Origin: Shinella pollutisoli
GTDB taxonomy: Bacteria; Pseudomonadota; Alphaproteobacteria; Rhizobiales; Rhizobiaceae
Length of the DNA stretch: 64,000 bases
Assembly (NCBI RefSeq): GCF_024609765.1
Contig: NZ_JANFDG010000026.1
Coordinates: forward strand, 20,161 to 84,160
Direction: 5' to 3'
The notes beneath the pieces are model-generated. The model saw only the letters and a list, made by a program, of their open reading frames with translations, was not told the origin of the DNA and searched no databases. This document shows, piece by piece, positions 8,429 to 17,333 of this stretch. A program made the translations under genes and the position numbers. Each line of letters starts with the position of its first letter. Position 1 is the first letter of the stretch.

Positions 8429-9111
8429 CAGGGCGCTCCATAGTTAAAGACGACGTGGGTGTGCGCGGGCTTGATCCGGCGCAGCTCGCACTCGATGGGG
8501 GACAGCTCAAAGGTGCCGAGCCTGTGGCCTGCGCGGCTGACACCCGCCCGGAACTTGGTGACGGTAATGAAATCCGAGCCGATCCCACCGATGAGGGAAG
8601 AACCGAGCCTGTGGCCGGCGCGGCCAACGCCCGCACGGAACTTTACGGGCGTGAAGCGACCGGGCAGGTTGACGCGCCAGACGAACTGGCTGCCCTCGGG
8701 CCGAAGGCGCTGGCCGGCCCGCATGCTGCCGGCCCTGGACGGCCAGAACTCGTCGATCGTGATGGCGCTGCCGAGCCTGGAGGCTGTCTCCACCATGTAG
8801 GGGATCGACTGTCCGCCACGGGCGGTCCAGCGCTGGTGGGCGAGGCGCTGGCGTTGCTCGATCGTCAGGGTCTGCCGATCCCGGCCGCAGGGGTCCGGCC
8901 CGAGCACCCGCTCGAAATCCGGTAGGAGAGCCTTTGCCGTGCGCGGGTCGATCTCGTCCATCATCCGTTCGGCAGCACCCTCTGCATCATGCAGGAGACC
9001 GCCGGCCGCGCCAAGCACCGTGTCCAGGACCCCGTCGCGGCGGCCGAGCGCAAAGCCGGTCGGCAGCTTGCGGATGAGGCTTTGGCTGATCGTCCGGAGG
9101 TCGCGGGCCAT
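8428..9111 (-). CDS. Mu gp48-like baseplate/tail protein (DUF2313)
   Basis: The 227-residue protein is of the YmfQ/DUF2313 family that links baseplate and fibre. The N-terminal core LIRKLPTGFALGRRDGVLDTVLGAA and the helical segment with LTIEQRQRLAHQRWTARGGQ are characteristic. The C-terminal part carries a near-perfect internal repeat, KFRAGVGRAGHRLG and KFRAGVSRAGHRLG, with a third weaker copy (SMRAGQRLRP) before them. It sits between baseplate J (gp47) and the fibre, as in Mu. Confidence 0.85.
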   Translation of the reverse strand: MARDLRTISQSLIRKLPTGFALGRRDGVLDTVLGAAGGLLHDAEGAAERMMDEIDPRTAKALLPDFERVLGPDPCGRDRQTLTIEQRQRLAHQRWTARGGQSIPYMVETASRLGSAITIDEFWPSRAGSMRAGQRLRPEGSQFVWRVNLPGRFTPVKFRAGVGRAGHRLGSSLIGGIGSDFITVTKFRAGVSRAGHRLGTFELSPIECELRRIKPAHTHVVFNYGAP

Positions 9112-9112
9112 G

Positions 9113-10249
9113 TCAAACTCCGAAAACCGGCTCGCCGGCCACCGGATACTCGGTGCGGGCGAGCGTGTAGGTTGCGGCCGGCGTGATCAGATCGTGCGCA
9201 TATTCGCCCGCGGCCGCTGAGATCGCTTCGCCGATGCGCGATTTCTCGATGCGTGCGCCAATGGGGCCAGCGTTCTCCTCGTCCTCCGCGTCGCCGATCG
9301 TCGCGACGAAGCGCTTCCATGCCTCCTTGACCGCCGCGCGGGTGAGCGGCGTGTCGGGACGCACGCGGACTGTCAGCGGCAGTTCGACGATCTCTCCGGC
9401 GACGACGACGACACGGGCCGTGACGGGGCGCACGCCGGTCTGGCTGCCGGGCGCGCCGAGAAAATCCTGCATGGCCTCGACCTCGCCTGCGGACGGTACG
9501 CGGGGCGAGCCGTCGGCGTCCCGCATCATGACGACGATGCCGACCGAGCCGCGGCCGATCCAGTCCTCGACGACGTTGACGGCGGCGACGGGAAACCGGG
9601 AGGCAAGCCATGTCGGATAGTCGAAGGCGGCGCCGCCGTGCGGGCGCTGGCGGATATGGGCGAGCGTGGCGGCGGCGAGCTCCTCCATGGTCCACTCGCC
9701 GACGCCGCCGACGAACGGACCGTCGACCGAGGCGCGAGCGATCCTCGGCTCGGCCACGACTGTCGTCAGGCGGATGCCGGCCTCCAGGTTGCCCTCGGGA
9801 CCGGCCTCCACCGCGACGGCTGCGACCGTCACCGTTCCAGCGGGTCCGATGACGGCCGCCTCGGTGGTGCGATAGAGCACGCCGTCGCCGGAGGAAAATT
9901 CCGTCGAGACCGGGATCGGGAAGCCGGGGTCGCCCTCGAGGAGCACGGAGCCGATGGCGGCGACCGGCGTACGCTGATCGATGCCCCATATGCCGGCATG
10001 CCGCAGCACGTGCTCGTCCTCGGCGGTGTCGGGGAAATATTGCCGCGCCCAGTAGGCGACATGCTCGTGGATCTCGGAGACGACCAGGACGACGGCCCGG
10101 CCGAGCTGGGCGAAGACGCCGCGCGGCGAGCGGACGGCGCGCGACAAGGCCACCGGGTCGAGATCCGGCCGGATGGCGAGGAGCCCGTCCTCGACGGATG
10201 CCGCGAAGCGCGCGGCGAGTTCCCTGGCTTTGGGGATGATCAAGCCCAT
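9113..10249 (-). CDS. Baseplate protein J (Mu gp47)
   Basis: This 378-residue protein is the baseplate wedge protein of contractile-tail phages (Baseplate_J family). Visible features are the N-terminal helical region with YFPDTAEDEHVLRHAGIWGI, the beta domain with the LLEGDPGFPIPVSTEFSS segment, and WLASRFPVAAVNVVEDWIGRG. Length matches Mu gp47 (about 360). It is followed 1 bp later by the gp48-like gene. Confidence 0.92.
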   Translation of the reverse strand: MGLIIPKARELAARFAASVEDGLLAIRPDLDPVALSRAVRSPRGVFAQLGRAVVLVVSEIHEHVAYWARQYFPDTAEDEHVLRHAGIWGIDQRTPVAAIGSVLLEGDPGFPIPVSTEFSSGDGVLYRTTEAAVIGPAGTVTVAAVAVEAGPEGNLEAGIRLTTVVAEPRIARASVDGPFVGGVGEWTMEELAAATLAHIRQRPHGGAAFDYPTWLASRFPVAAVNVVEDWIGRGSVGIVVMMRDADGSPRVPSAGEVEAMQDFLGAPGSQTGVRPVTARVVVVAGEIVELPLTVRVRPDTPLTRAAVKEAWKRFVATIGDAEDEENAGPIGARIEKSRIGEAISAAAGEYAHDLITPAATYTLARTEYPVAGEPVFGV

Positions 10250-10250
10250 G

Positions 10251-10712
10251 TCAGGCGTCCAGTCTGCGCGAGAGCGACAGCGTGGCGTCGGCGATCCGGA
10301 CGCGGTAGGCGAGGCGCGCGCCCTCCCGCCATTCCACCTCGACCTCGGCGGCCGTGCCGGTTTCGCGCGCCACCCAGCCGAGCCCCTCGTCGAGCCAGAA
10401 CCTGTAGAGCTGGCGCGTCGTCTCGGTTTCCTTGGCGCGGTCGAGCAGCCAGGTGCGGCAGCCGGTGAGATCTCCGAACGGGTCGAGGGCGTCGCCCGGG
10501 CAGCCGCGACGCTCGGAAAAGCTGACGGGCGCCAGGAACGCGGAGCGGCCCTCGGGAAGCTCGTCGTCGGGAGCGGCGCGGCGTTCGAGGCCGACGGACA
10601 TCAGCATGGCCGTAACGGGTGTTTCGTCGATCAGGAGGTCGCAGTCGTCGCCGAGCGCGAGATCGCACCGGCGGGTGTCGGGGTCGAAGACGAGGGCGAG
10701 ATCGAAGAACAT
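10251..10712 (-). CDS. Mu gp46-like baseplate protein
   Basis: The 153-residue protein fits the Mu gp46 (GP46) family of small baseplate components by position and by the N-terminal DTRRCDLALGDDCDLLIDETPV and central GCRTWLLDRAKET segments. The ATG at 10712 is preferred over a TTG at 10721. A 22-bp palindrome lies between this gene and the spike gene upstream. Confidence 0.85.
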   Translation of the reverse strand: MFFDLALVFDPDTRRCDLALGDDCDLLIDETPVTAMLMSVGLERRAAPDDELPEGRSAFLAPVSFSERRGCPGDALDPFGDLTGCRTWLLDRAKETETTRQLYRFWLDEGLGWVARETGTAAEVEVEWREGARLAYRVRIADATLSLSRRLDA

Positions 10713-10746
10713 GCGGGCCAACCTATCGCGCGCGCGAAAGAGCGTT

Positions 10747-10768
10747 CATGCCCGCCATGGCGGGCATG
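10747..10768. repeat. 22-bp palindromic repeat, copy 1
   Basis: A perfect palindrome CATGCCCGCC-AT-GGCGGGCATG, 3 bp past the stop of the baseplate spike gene. It recurs at 23097 (centre AA) and 30652 (identical), always in an intergenic gap of the late operon. Confidence 0.85.
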
Positions 10769-10771
10769 TCG

Positions 10772-11284
10772 TCAGCCTCCAACCGGTGGACCGGGCGGCC
10801 CCTCGGGTGCGGAGACGTGCCCATGGGTCTTGTCGATGATGACGCCGTCGTGGGTTATCGTGCCGCCGGAAAAGGCGAAGCCGCCGCCGGACATGGTGAG
10901 CGTGCAACCGCCGGCCTTGAACGTGATGGAGCCAGCCGCGACGACTTCGATCCCGCCGCCCGGCAGGACCACGACCCTGTCGCCCTTGGCATTGGCGATG
11001 CCGACCGTCCCGGGGTCCGTCTTGCCGGTGCGCGTCGAGGGGTTGCCTATCGGCAGGATGACCATGTCGCCCTGGTCGCCGCCGAGCGACAATGCGATCG
11101 CCAGCCCGCCGTCCTCCGGCGCGTGCGACACCTGCCCGAAAGCCTGGAGCACCTCGACGTCCTCGCGGACGATGCCGTCGGCGACCTCGACGGAGGCCGT
11201 CTGCATCTCCCCGTCATCGTTGATCTTCTTGATCGTCACGCGCCGCGCGATGCCGCGCAGGGCGTCCGCCGTTTCCTTGTCCAT
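10772..11284 (-). CDS. Baseplate spike/assembly protein (Mu gp45)
   Basis: This 170-residue protein corresponds to Mu gp45, the trimeric membrane-piercing spike (phage baseplate assembly protein V family). An N-terminal OB-like region (with LAIALSLGGDQGDMVILPIGN) leads to a beta-helical C-terminus with repeating GGGIEV, AGSITFKAGG and GGGFAFSGGTITHDG strands and the terminal HGHVSAPEGPPGPP typical of such spikes. The start overlaps the end of the hub gene's operon segment. Confidence 0.88.
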   Translation of the reverse strand: MDKETADALRGIARRVTIKKINDDGEMQTASVEVADGIVREDVEVLQAFGQVSHAPEDGGLAIALSLGGDQGDMVILPIGNPSTRTGKTDPGTVGIANAKGDRVVVLPGGGIEVVAAGSITFKAGGCTLTMSGGGFAFSGGTITHDGVIIDKTHGHVSAPEGPPGPPVGG

Positions 11285-11286
11285 GC

Positions 11287-12489
11287 TCAAAGCCTCTCTG
11301 CTGTTCCGTCGAGCGCGCCCGAAGACGAAGCCCGGCGCGTGCCGCGCGACGGTGCGTTGGCGCGGCGGGACCCCGTGCTGCCCTTGTCGAAGGCCTCCGG
11401 CGAGGTCACCGTCAGCGTGGTCGTCCGCCCGCCGTCGTCCTCGCGCATCTCGACGCGCGAGATCAGCATGTCGCGGTTGATGCCGTTGTAGACGTCCGAG
11501 ACCGTCGTCAGCTCGTTGATGCGCCACGGCCGCCCGCCGACGCCGAAACCGTGTACCGTGTAGGAGAGCTGCTCGCCCTTGGCGCGGGCCGTGCGCATGC
11601 GCCAGTCGGCCTCGTCCCGGGCGCTCATCTGGTCGGCCTTCGACCTGGCGAGATGCGTGATGGGCCGGTAGCGCGTGATCTCGCCGTCCTCGGCAATGCC
11701 GGTGGCGGCCGTGCCCTTGCGCTCGCGCTCGGTGGCCGAGCCGTCCGTGGGCTCGCGGTCCTCGACGGAAACCGGCTCTGCCGTGACATCGAGGGGCGCG
11801 GCGCGGCGCTCCTTCGAGGCGCGCTCCGACTGGCCGCGCACGATGGTCTTGGAATAGCGGCCGGAATGGTCGAACTCGCCTTCAGCCGAGAGCACGTTGC
11901 CCGGCAGGGACAGGTCGGCCGGCGCCCGGGTCGCGCCGGTACGGGTGATTACGATGCCGCCGATGCCATCCGACAGGATCAGCGCGTGACGGGACCGTGC
12001 GCCCTTCTCGATCGCCGAATGCGCAGTCTCCGAAAGGTCGATCGAGTAGCGTTGGAACGGCTCGCCGGTATCGATCTCGCAGTTGACCGACAGCCCGAAG
12101 GGGCTTGAAATGCGCTTCACGGCCTCTTCGAGCTTCACGTTTTTGAACTCGGCGACCTTGCCGTCGCCGATCGCATCGCAGTCGACCAGGTCGCCGGTCT
12201 TGTCCCGTCCGGTGATGGTGACGCGCGCCTCGCCCTCGCCGATCGACGTGCTGACCTTGTCGACATAGCCGACGAGCACCGGCGCGCCGTCGGCCGAGAT
12301 CGTCGCGTCCATGCCCGGCCGCGCGAGGATCGCCGCGGCGTAGGTCGAGTTCGGCAGCGCGGCGTTGATCCGGAGATCGCGCAATTCGATCGTGAAGGAG
12401 CCGGAGAGGTCCTCCATGTCCCGGCTCACCTCGCAGGACGTCCAGGCCGTGAACGGTCCGCCGCCGATCGAGACCGTGAGGCCGGTCAT
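11287..12489 (-). CDS. Baseplate hub protein (Mu gpP)
   Basis: The 400-residue protein matches Mu gpP (gp44), the baseplate hub related to T4 gp27. Features: N-terminal beta domain FTAWTSCEVSRDMEDLSGSF, LVGYVDKVSTSIGEGEARVT, TGRDKTGDLVDC and the late GQLSYTVHG-type segment (here EQLSYTVHGFGVGGRPW). The last 40 or so residues are an Arg/Ser/Ala-rich tail. It overlaps the N gene by 4 bp. Confidence 0.88.
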   Translation of the reverse strand: MTGLTVSIGGGPFTAWTSCEVSRDMEDLSGSFTIELRDLRINAALPNSTYAAAILARPGMDATISADGAPVLVGYVDKVSTSIGEGEARVTITGRDKTGDLVDCDAIGDGKVAEFKNVKLEEAVKRISSPFGLSVNCEIDTGEPFQRYSIDLSETAHSAIEKGARSRHALILSDGIGGIVITRTGATRAPADLSLPGNVLSAEGEFDHSGRYSKTIVRGQSERASKERRAAPLDVTAEPVSVEDREPTDGSATERERKGTAATGIAEDGEITRYRPITHLARSKADQMSARDEADWRMRTARAKGEQLSYTVHGFGVGGRPWRINELTTVSDVYNGINRDMLISRVEMREDDGGRTTTLTVTSPEAFDKGSTGSRRANAPSRGTRRASSSGALDGTAERL

Positions 12490-13739
12490 CTGAGCACCTC
12501 GACTGGCCCGTCCATATGGGCGGGATGGCGCGGCCGGTTGCGGCGGACGATGTCGCGGAAGGCCGGCTCGACGCTCTGCGGATCGTCGCCGAAGAGATGA
12601 TGGGCGACCTGCCAGGCCTCCACCGGCATGTCCGGCCGGATGAAGAGGACGTCGGGGAGACGGCCGATCCGCTCGTTGATGTCGGCGGCGATCGCCGCCT
12701 GCAGCGTGGCGAGCTCGCGGCGCAGGCTGCCGGTCTCCCCGGCGTAGGCGGAGGCGCTCATCGTCTCAAGCGCAGCCACCACGTTGCCGATCGCCCCCCC
12801 GAACCGGCTGCGGTAGGAGAGTGCCTCGCGGCGGCTCTCATAGGAGGCGTAGATCGACTGGCCCGCGCCCGCCGCCAGCGCCCGCACGCTTGCGGCCGCC
12901 AGCAGCACCGCATCCGGCGGCGACGGCGCCAAGAGGATCTGTGTCGTCAGCGCCTCGCCGAGGTCGAGCGCCATCGTCATCAGGGCGAGCGGCGACGGCG
13001 ATGCCTCGACGGCGGCGCCCGCTGCGGGAGAGACGGCCGGCGTCAACGCCGGCGCCGCGAGAATGGCGACGGCCGAGGAGACCATCACGTCATAGCCGTG
13101 CGCGCCCGTGGGAGCGACGGTCGGGATCGACGCCAGCAGACGGGGCAGCGCCCGCCGTGCACGGGCCGGAGGGGCGAGCGCCGCGGCGGCCGAACGGAAG
13201 ATGCGCGTGGCGCGGTTGACCGATCTTTGCCTTGCGGCTGAGATCGTCCGCCGGTCGTGGGCGGCGGCGAGCGTGCCGACGACGGCGCCGATCGACGTGA
13301 CGGCGGCGGTCAGCGCCGACAGGCTTCCGGCGAGGCGGCCGAGCCCGCCGAGCCCGCCGAGGGGAAGACGCTTGAACTGCACCGAGAAGCGCGTGACGCG
13401 CAGCTCCCGGTCGGAGAAGAAGACCTGCCCGGGCTCCTCCAGCATGACGGTCATCGGCCCGAGCCACGGATGCACGAGGGTCGCCGGCCCCGGCATCTCC
13501 ATCGCCGCGATCAGCGCGGCGCCCTTTGCCGCATAGTCGTCGCCGACGATCAGGCCCTCGATGGAGACGATCGCCGGCGCCGTCCCGAAGTCGTCATAGG
13601 CGGGCAGGTCGACGCCCGGGAAGAGCTGCTCGGCAATCCGGCGGCCGGCGGCCGTCGACGTGTCCGGAACGTGGAACCCGACGCCCCGCCAGAAGCCGGG
13701 CAACAGGCCGGGAAGAAGCGCGCCGTCGTCGCCGAACAC
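12486..13739 (-). CDS. DNA circulation/tail protein N (Mu gp43)
   Basis: Mu gpN-family proteins are tail components thought also to protect or circularise injected DNA. The 417-residue product begins with the family motif GLLPGFWRGVGFHVPD and has GPATLVHPWLGPMTVML and RVTRFSVQF in the N-terminal domain, followed by a long alanine-rich helical region. It lies between tape measure and hub, as in Mu. Confidence 0.85.
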   Translation of the reverse strand: MFGDDGALLPGLLPGFWRGVGFHVPDTSTAAGRRIAEQLFPGVDLPAYDDFGTAPAIVSIEGLIVGDDYAAKGAALIAAMEMPGPATLVHPWLGPMTVMLEEPGQVFFSDRELRVTRFSVQFKRLPLGGLGGLGRLAGSLSALTAAVTSIGAVVGTLAAAHDRRTISAARQRSVNRATRIFRSAAAALAPPARARRALPRLLASIPTVAPTGAHGYDVMVSSAVAILAAPALTPAVSPAAGAAVEASPSPLALMTMALDLGEALTTQILLAPSPPDAVLLAAASVRALAAGAGQSIYASYESRREALSYRSRFGGAIGNVVAALETMSASAYAGETGSLRRELATLQAAIAADINERIGRLPDVLFIRPDMPVEAWQVAHHLFGDDPQSVEPAFRDIVRRNRPRHPAHMDGPVEVLR

Positions 13740-13742
13740 GCC

Positions 13743-16322
13743 TTACACCCTCCCGACGCTGCGGCCGGTATTGCCGGCGGCGATCGCGACCTTGCGATTG
13801 TCGCTCTCGGTGCTCACGACCTTGCCGGGGCCGTCGACGACGATGCGCACCGTTCCCCCGACATCGACCTGCTGGCGCGGAACGGCCTGGGCGAACCGCG
13901 TCGCGGCTGTGTTGGAGTTGGCAGCGGCCTTCTTGAAGGGGATTTTGGGCGGGCCACCCATATAGTCGTCATGGGCGGCATCGCGGTCACTGCCGTCCTC
14001 GCTGGAGCCGGCCGTGCCGCCGTTGGGCAGCATGTCGCCGGGCGCGGCATTGCCCCTCAGGCCGGAGAGCGCGCTCTTCACCCGTTCGATCGCGCCGGCG
14101 AAGCTGTTCCAGGCGTCGATGATCGTCTGCGGCAGCAGGCTTTCCCACTTGATCCCCTCCGCGACGGTGGCGGCGAGATTGCGGTGGAGCGCGATCACCT
14201 TGTCGATAAGCCCCGTGAAGTCCCGCCACAGGTCGATGACCGTCTGCGGCAGCAGCGCCGACCAGTCCGGCTTGCCGTCGCGGACGCTCTCGATGAAATC
14301 GGCGAGCGCCTCCGCGCCGCTCGCAAGCCCGTCGGCGAAGCCGCTGACGAGCTGGGTGGCGAGCGCGATCGAGCCGCCGGCGAGGTCGCCGATGAACTTG
14401 AAGAGCCCCGTGCCCTTGCCGCTGTCGAGGCCGTAGATCGTGTCCAGGGCGTCGCCGATCCGCTTGAACGCATCGGCGAAACGGCCGATCGACTTGAACG
14501 TGGAGCCGACGTTCTCGCCGATCCTCTCCAGCCAGGGCGCGAAGCCGGAGCCGAAGTCCTTCAGCGCGTTCCACGCGTCGGCGATCCCCGTCAGTGCCGT
14601 CTCCAGCACCCTGAATGCTCCGATCTTCACGTCGTCGATCGTGATGCCGGAAAGATCGACGTCCAGGTTGAGGCCCCTGCCGAAGCCCTCGAAGAGCCCT
14701 CGAAGGTTCTTCAGACCGGCCTTCACGTCCGTCCAGGCGCTGGCCAGTCCCCGCCGCACCGTCGGCCCGTACCGCTCCCATGTCTCCCGGCCGGCCTGGA
14801 CGATGCGCCGCCCGCGGGCGCGCATGTCCTCGGCCAGGCTGCGGAAACCCTGCTTTGCGCGATCCCATATCCGCATGACGCGCGGACCGTAGGTGTTCCA
14901 GTTGCGGTAGACGTGCAGGCCGGCGGCCGCGATCAGCCCGAGCGCGATCCCGACCGGCGAGATCAGGGCGGCAAGCGCGGCGAACCCCGCGCCGATGATC
15001 GGCAGAGCGATGCCGAGCGCGCCGAAGGCCGCCGCCAGCATGACGCCGCCGCCGGCAAGCGCGACGATGCGGGTGCCGAGCCCGCCGCTCTCCTTGTTCC
15101 ACGCCCGATACCACTTGAGCCCGTCCATCAGGTAGCCGTTGATGGTCGGCAGCCACGTGCCGAAGCCGAAGCCGACCTCGCGCGCGGCCTGCGTGCCGAT
15201 CTCCCGGAACGTTATGAGCTGGCGGTTCATGCCGGCCATCTGCGTTTCGAAGTCCTCGTCGATGATCGCGCCGCTCGCCTTCGCGACCTCGTCCTTGATG
15301 CGCTTGTACTCGTCGACGTTGGTGAGGAACGGGATCAGGAAGTCCATGACCTGCTGGTCGGAGAAGAGATTGCCGAGGGCGCCGGCGCCGTGGATCGCTT
15401 CGAGCTGCTCGCGCACGAAGCCGAGCGCATCGGCCCCTTCCAGGCCGTTGGCCTTGGCCTTCTTCATCAGCTTTTCGATTTCGCCGCCGGACACGCCCGT
15501 CAGCTTGACGATCTTCTGCATGACGGCCTCGATCGGGTTGATGCCCTTCACCGCCGCGTCGGCCATGACCGCCTGGATGTCGACGCCGGCGTCCTTGAAG
15601 TTCTTGATCGTCGCGGGCGCCGCGATCTTCGACAGGAAGTTCTTCAGGTTGTTGGCGGCCTCGCTCGGGTCGGCCGTGCCCTTGCGGGCGATCTGCAGCG
15701 CGGCGCCGAGGAAGTCGACGGCCTCACGGCCGACCACGCCGTACTTGGCCATCTGGCTGGTCAGCGTCGGGAAGTAGCGCGCCATGTCCTTGAGCTCGAA
15801 GGCGCCCTCCTTGCCGGAGACGACAAGGGCGCCGATCGCATCGTTAAGCTGGTCGGCGGGAAGCTTCAGCGTCTGGAGCATGGAGGTCGCGACCTTGGAC
15901 ATGTCCGAGAATTCGGCGTTCGCCGCCGTCGCGGCCTTGCCGATCGTGCCGATCGACTGGTCGATCAGCGCGCGGTCGAGGCCGGCGGCGATCATCTCCC
16001 CGGCGCCGGCGGCGATCGTGTCGGAGACCTGGCCGATCGAAAGCGCCAGTTCCTCGTATTCGGAGCGTGCCTGCGCCACGAAGCTGAAGGCGGCCTTGCC
16101 CGACAGATTCGCCGTCGCGGCGATGTCGATCAGCTTCTGCTGGAACGCGGCCGCCTCGTTGATCGGGCCCATGAAGGAGATGGCGGCGACGGCCGTGCCG
16201 AGCACGCCGATCTTGGTGGCAAAGGACGCGAGCCCCTTGAGCGTGCCGGTGAGCCGGCGCAGCGGGCCGGTCAGCCGGTCGCGCAGGCGCACAAGGACGT
16301 CGAGGTTCATCGACCGTGCCAT
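13743..16322 (-). CDS. Tail tape measure protein
   Basis: The 859-residue protein sets tail length and is probably ejected with DNA. It opens with LDVLVRLRDRLTGPLRRLTG, followed by the TP901-type tape-measure core (about 60-330; SVGTI-like coiled segments, YFPTLTSQMAKYG, FLGAALQIARKG). A hydrophobic stretch of glycine/alanine segments (about 390-440) is usual for these proteins, then long helical repeats around W-rich motifs. It starts 2 bp after the stop of the frameshifted chaperone frame. Confidence 0.92.
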   Translation of the reverse strand: MARSMNLDVLVRLRDRLTGPLRRLTGTLKGLASFATKIGVLGTAVAAISFMGPINEAAAFQQKLIDIAATANLSGKAAFSFVAQARSEYEELALSIGQVSDTIAAGAGEMIAAGLDRALIDQSIGTIGKAATAANAEFSDMSKVATSMLQTLKLPADQLNDAIGALVVSGKEGAFELKDMARYFPTLTSQMAKYGVVGREAVDFLGAALQIARKGTADPSEAANNLKNFLSKIAAPATIKNFKDAGVDIQAVMADAAVKGINPIEAVMQKIVKLTGVSGGEIEKLMKKAKANGLEGADALGFVREQLEAIHGAGALGNLFSDQQVMDFLIPFLTNVDEYKRIKDEVAKASGAIIDEDFETQMAGMNRQLITFREIGTQAAREVGFGFGTWLPTINGYLMDGLKWYRAWNKESGGLGTRIVALAGGGVMLAAAFGALGIALPIIGAGFAALAALISPVGIALGLIAAAGLHVYRNWNTYGPRVMRIWDRAKQGFRSLAEDMRARGRRIVQAGRETWERYGPTVRRGLASAWTDVKAGLKNLRGLFEGFGRGLNLDVDLSGITIDDVKIGAFRVLETALTGIADAWNALKDFGSGFAPWLERIGENVGSTFKSIGRFADAFKRIGDALDTIYGLDSGKGTGLFKFIGDLAGGSIALATQLVSGFADGLASGAEALADFIESVRDGKPDWSALLPQTVIDLWRDFTGLIDKVIALHRNLAATVAEGIKWESLLPQTIIDAWNSFAGAIERVKSALSGLRGNAAPGDMLPNGGTAGSSEDGSDRDAAHDDYMGGPPKIPFKKAAANSNTAATRFAQAVPRQQVDVGGTVRIVVDGPGKVVSTESDNRKVAIAAGNTGRSVGRV

Positions 16323-16323
16323 G

Positions 16324-16494
16324 TCAGTCTCCCTTCGAGAGCTCCAGCTCCTCCGCGCGCCACGACATGACGCAGTTCCACCAGAAGCTCAGGCGGTCGA
16401 TGTCGAAGCTTTCGAGCTCGGCCGCGCTGAAGCCGGTGGCGCTGGCAATCGCACCTAGGCGCGTTTGCCAGTCCTCTGGCCACTCGCCAAAAAA
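16324..16494 (-). other. Programmed -1 frameshift extension of tail chaperone
   Basis: At T TTT TTG the -1 frame continues for 54 residues after the slip, beginning GEWPEDWQTRLGAIASATGF and ending in SFWWNCVMSWRAEELEL, then stops at 16324-16326, 1 bp before the tape measure ATG. This frame has no start codon of its own, ends exactly at the next gene, and encodes the tryptophan/glutamate-rich helix typical of T domains of tail chaperones. The fused product would be about 204 residues. Confidence 0.85.
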
Positions 16495-16937
16495 TGGTTG
16501 AGCACCTGGCCGGCCGCCGTGATGTCGGCGGCATCCATCTTGTCGTAGAGCTTGTTCATCACGGCGAGGTTGGTCTTGGTGGACTGGCCGATCGCGACGA
16601 CGGCCATGTCCGCGTCCCCGGCCGCCGCAATCGCCCGCTGGTCGGCGCCCGTCAGCCGGTGGAAGACCAGCTCGCGATACTCCCGCTCGCGGATCTTGCC
16701 GTCCTTGCGCGACGTGATCGTCTGCGGATAGAGGAGCGGCAGCGTCACGGACCCGTCGCGGTTGCGCACGGCGCGGTCCGGCAGGCGGTCCTCCGGATAG
16801 AGATCCTCGTCCACGATGTCGGGGTCGACGAGGTCGCCGGCGGGCAGCTTGGCGTCCTCCTCGACGATGTCGGTGTCTGCCGTCCGGCCGGGCTTGTCCT
16901 CGTCGAGGTCGATGGTGACGTGGGTGTTCGGCTTCAT
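16455..16937 (-). CDS. Tail assembly chaperone (Mu gp41)
   Basis: This 160-residue acidic protein lies between tail tube and tape measure, where Mu-like phages encode the G-type tail assembly chaperone. The C-terminal half (DGSVTLPLLYPQTITSRKDG and REYRELVFHRLTGADQRAIA) is typical of the gp41 family. Near its 3' end the heptamer T TTT TTG in frame (16494-16488 on the minus strand) allows a -1 shift into a downstream overlapping frame, giving a longer GT-type form. Confidence 0.88.
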   Translation of the reverse strand: MKPNTHVTIDLDEDKPGRTADTDIVEEDAKLPAGDLVDPDIVDEDLYPEDRLPDRAVRNRDGSVTLPLLYPQTITSRKDGKIREREYRELVFHRLTGADQRAIAAAGDADMAVVAIGQSTKTNLAVMNKLYDKMDAADITAAGQVLNHFLASGQRTGKRA

Positions 16938-17299
16938 CCGACGATCTCCTCTGCCGCCGAGCCTTCCCACTTGAGCTCGATCTTGCCGCCTTCGCCGCCG
17001 GTTACATCGGGGATGTCGTCGGAGAGGAACGCGTCCGGGATGACGAAGGTCTGCCCGGTGTCGCAGAGCACCTGCAGCTCGCCTTCGCCGGGCGAAAGCA
17101 GGTTGCCGAGACGCTGGCCGCGTTCCAGGTTGGTGGTCGCCGTCACCTGCGAACCCTGGAACTCCTGGGCGCGGCCGACCTTGCGGCCGTAGGTGACGGG
17201 GTTGTTCTTCATCCCGCCCTTGCGCAGCTTCGCGCCCTTCTCGACCGGCAGGTTGCGCCCCCGCCAGACGATGTCCACGATGCCCAATACCTGAGCCAT
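16934..17299 (-). CDS. Tail tube protein (Mu gpM)
   Basis: This 121-residue beta-rich protein matches the Mu gpM tail tube family: GIVDIVWRGRNLPVEKGAKL, GRAQEFQGSQVTATTNLERG and the late ELQVLCDTGQTFVIPDAFL segment. It forms the inner tube of the contractile tail. It follows the sheath gene after 34 bp and overlaps the chaperone by 4 bp. Confidence 0.9.
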   Translation of the reverse strand: MAQVLGIVDIVWRGRNLPVEKGAKLRKGGMKNNPVTYGRKVGRAQEFQGSQVTATTNLERGQRLGNLLSPGEGELQVLCDTGQTFVIPDAFLSDDIPDVTGGEGGKIELKWEGSAAEEIVG

Positions 17300-17333
17300 G
17301 ACGTTTCCTTTCTCCTTCAGCCGGCGGCGCCGG

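Noticed and set aside
13257..16370. A 1037-codon plus-strand open frame opposite the tape measure gene
   Set aside because: It is the complement of the intact tape measure/N gene region and is His/Arg/Asp-rich like other antisense frames in high-GC DNA. Codon pattern and homology support the minus strand.
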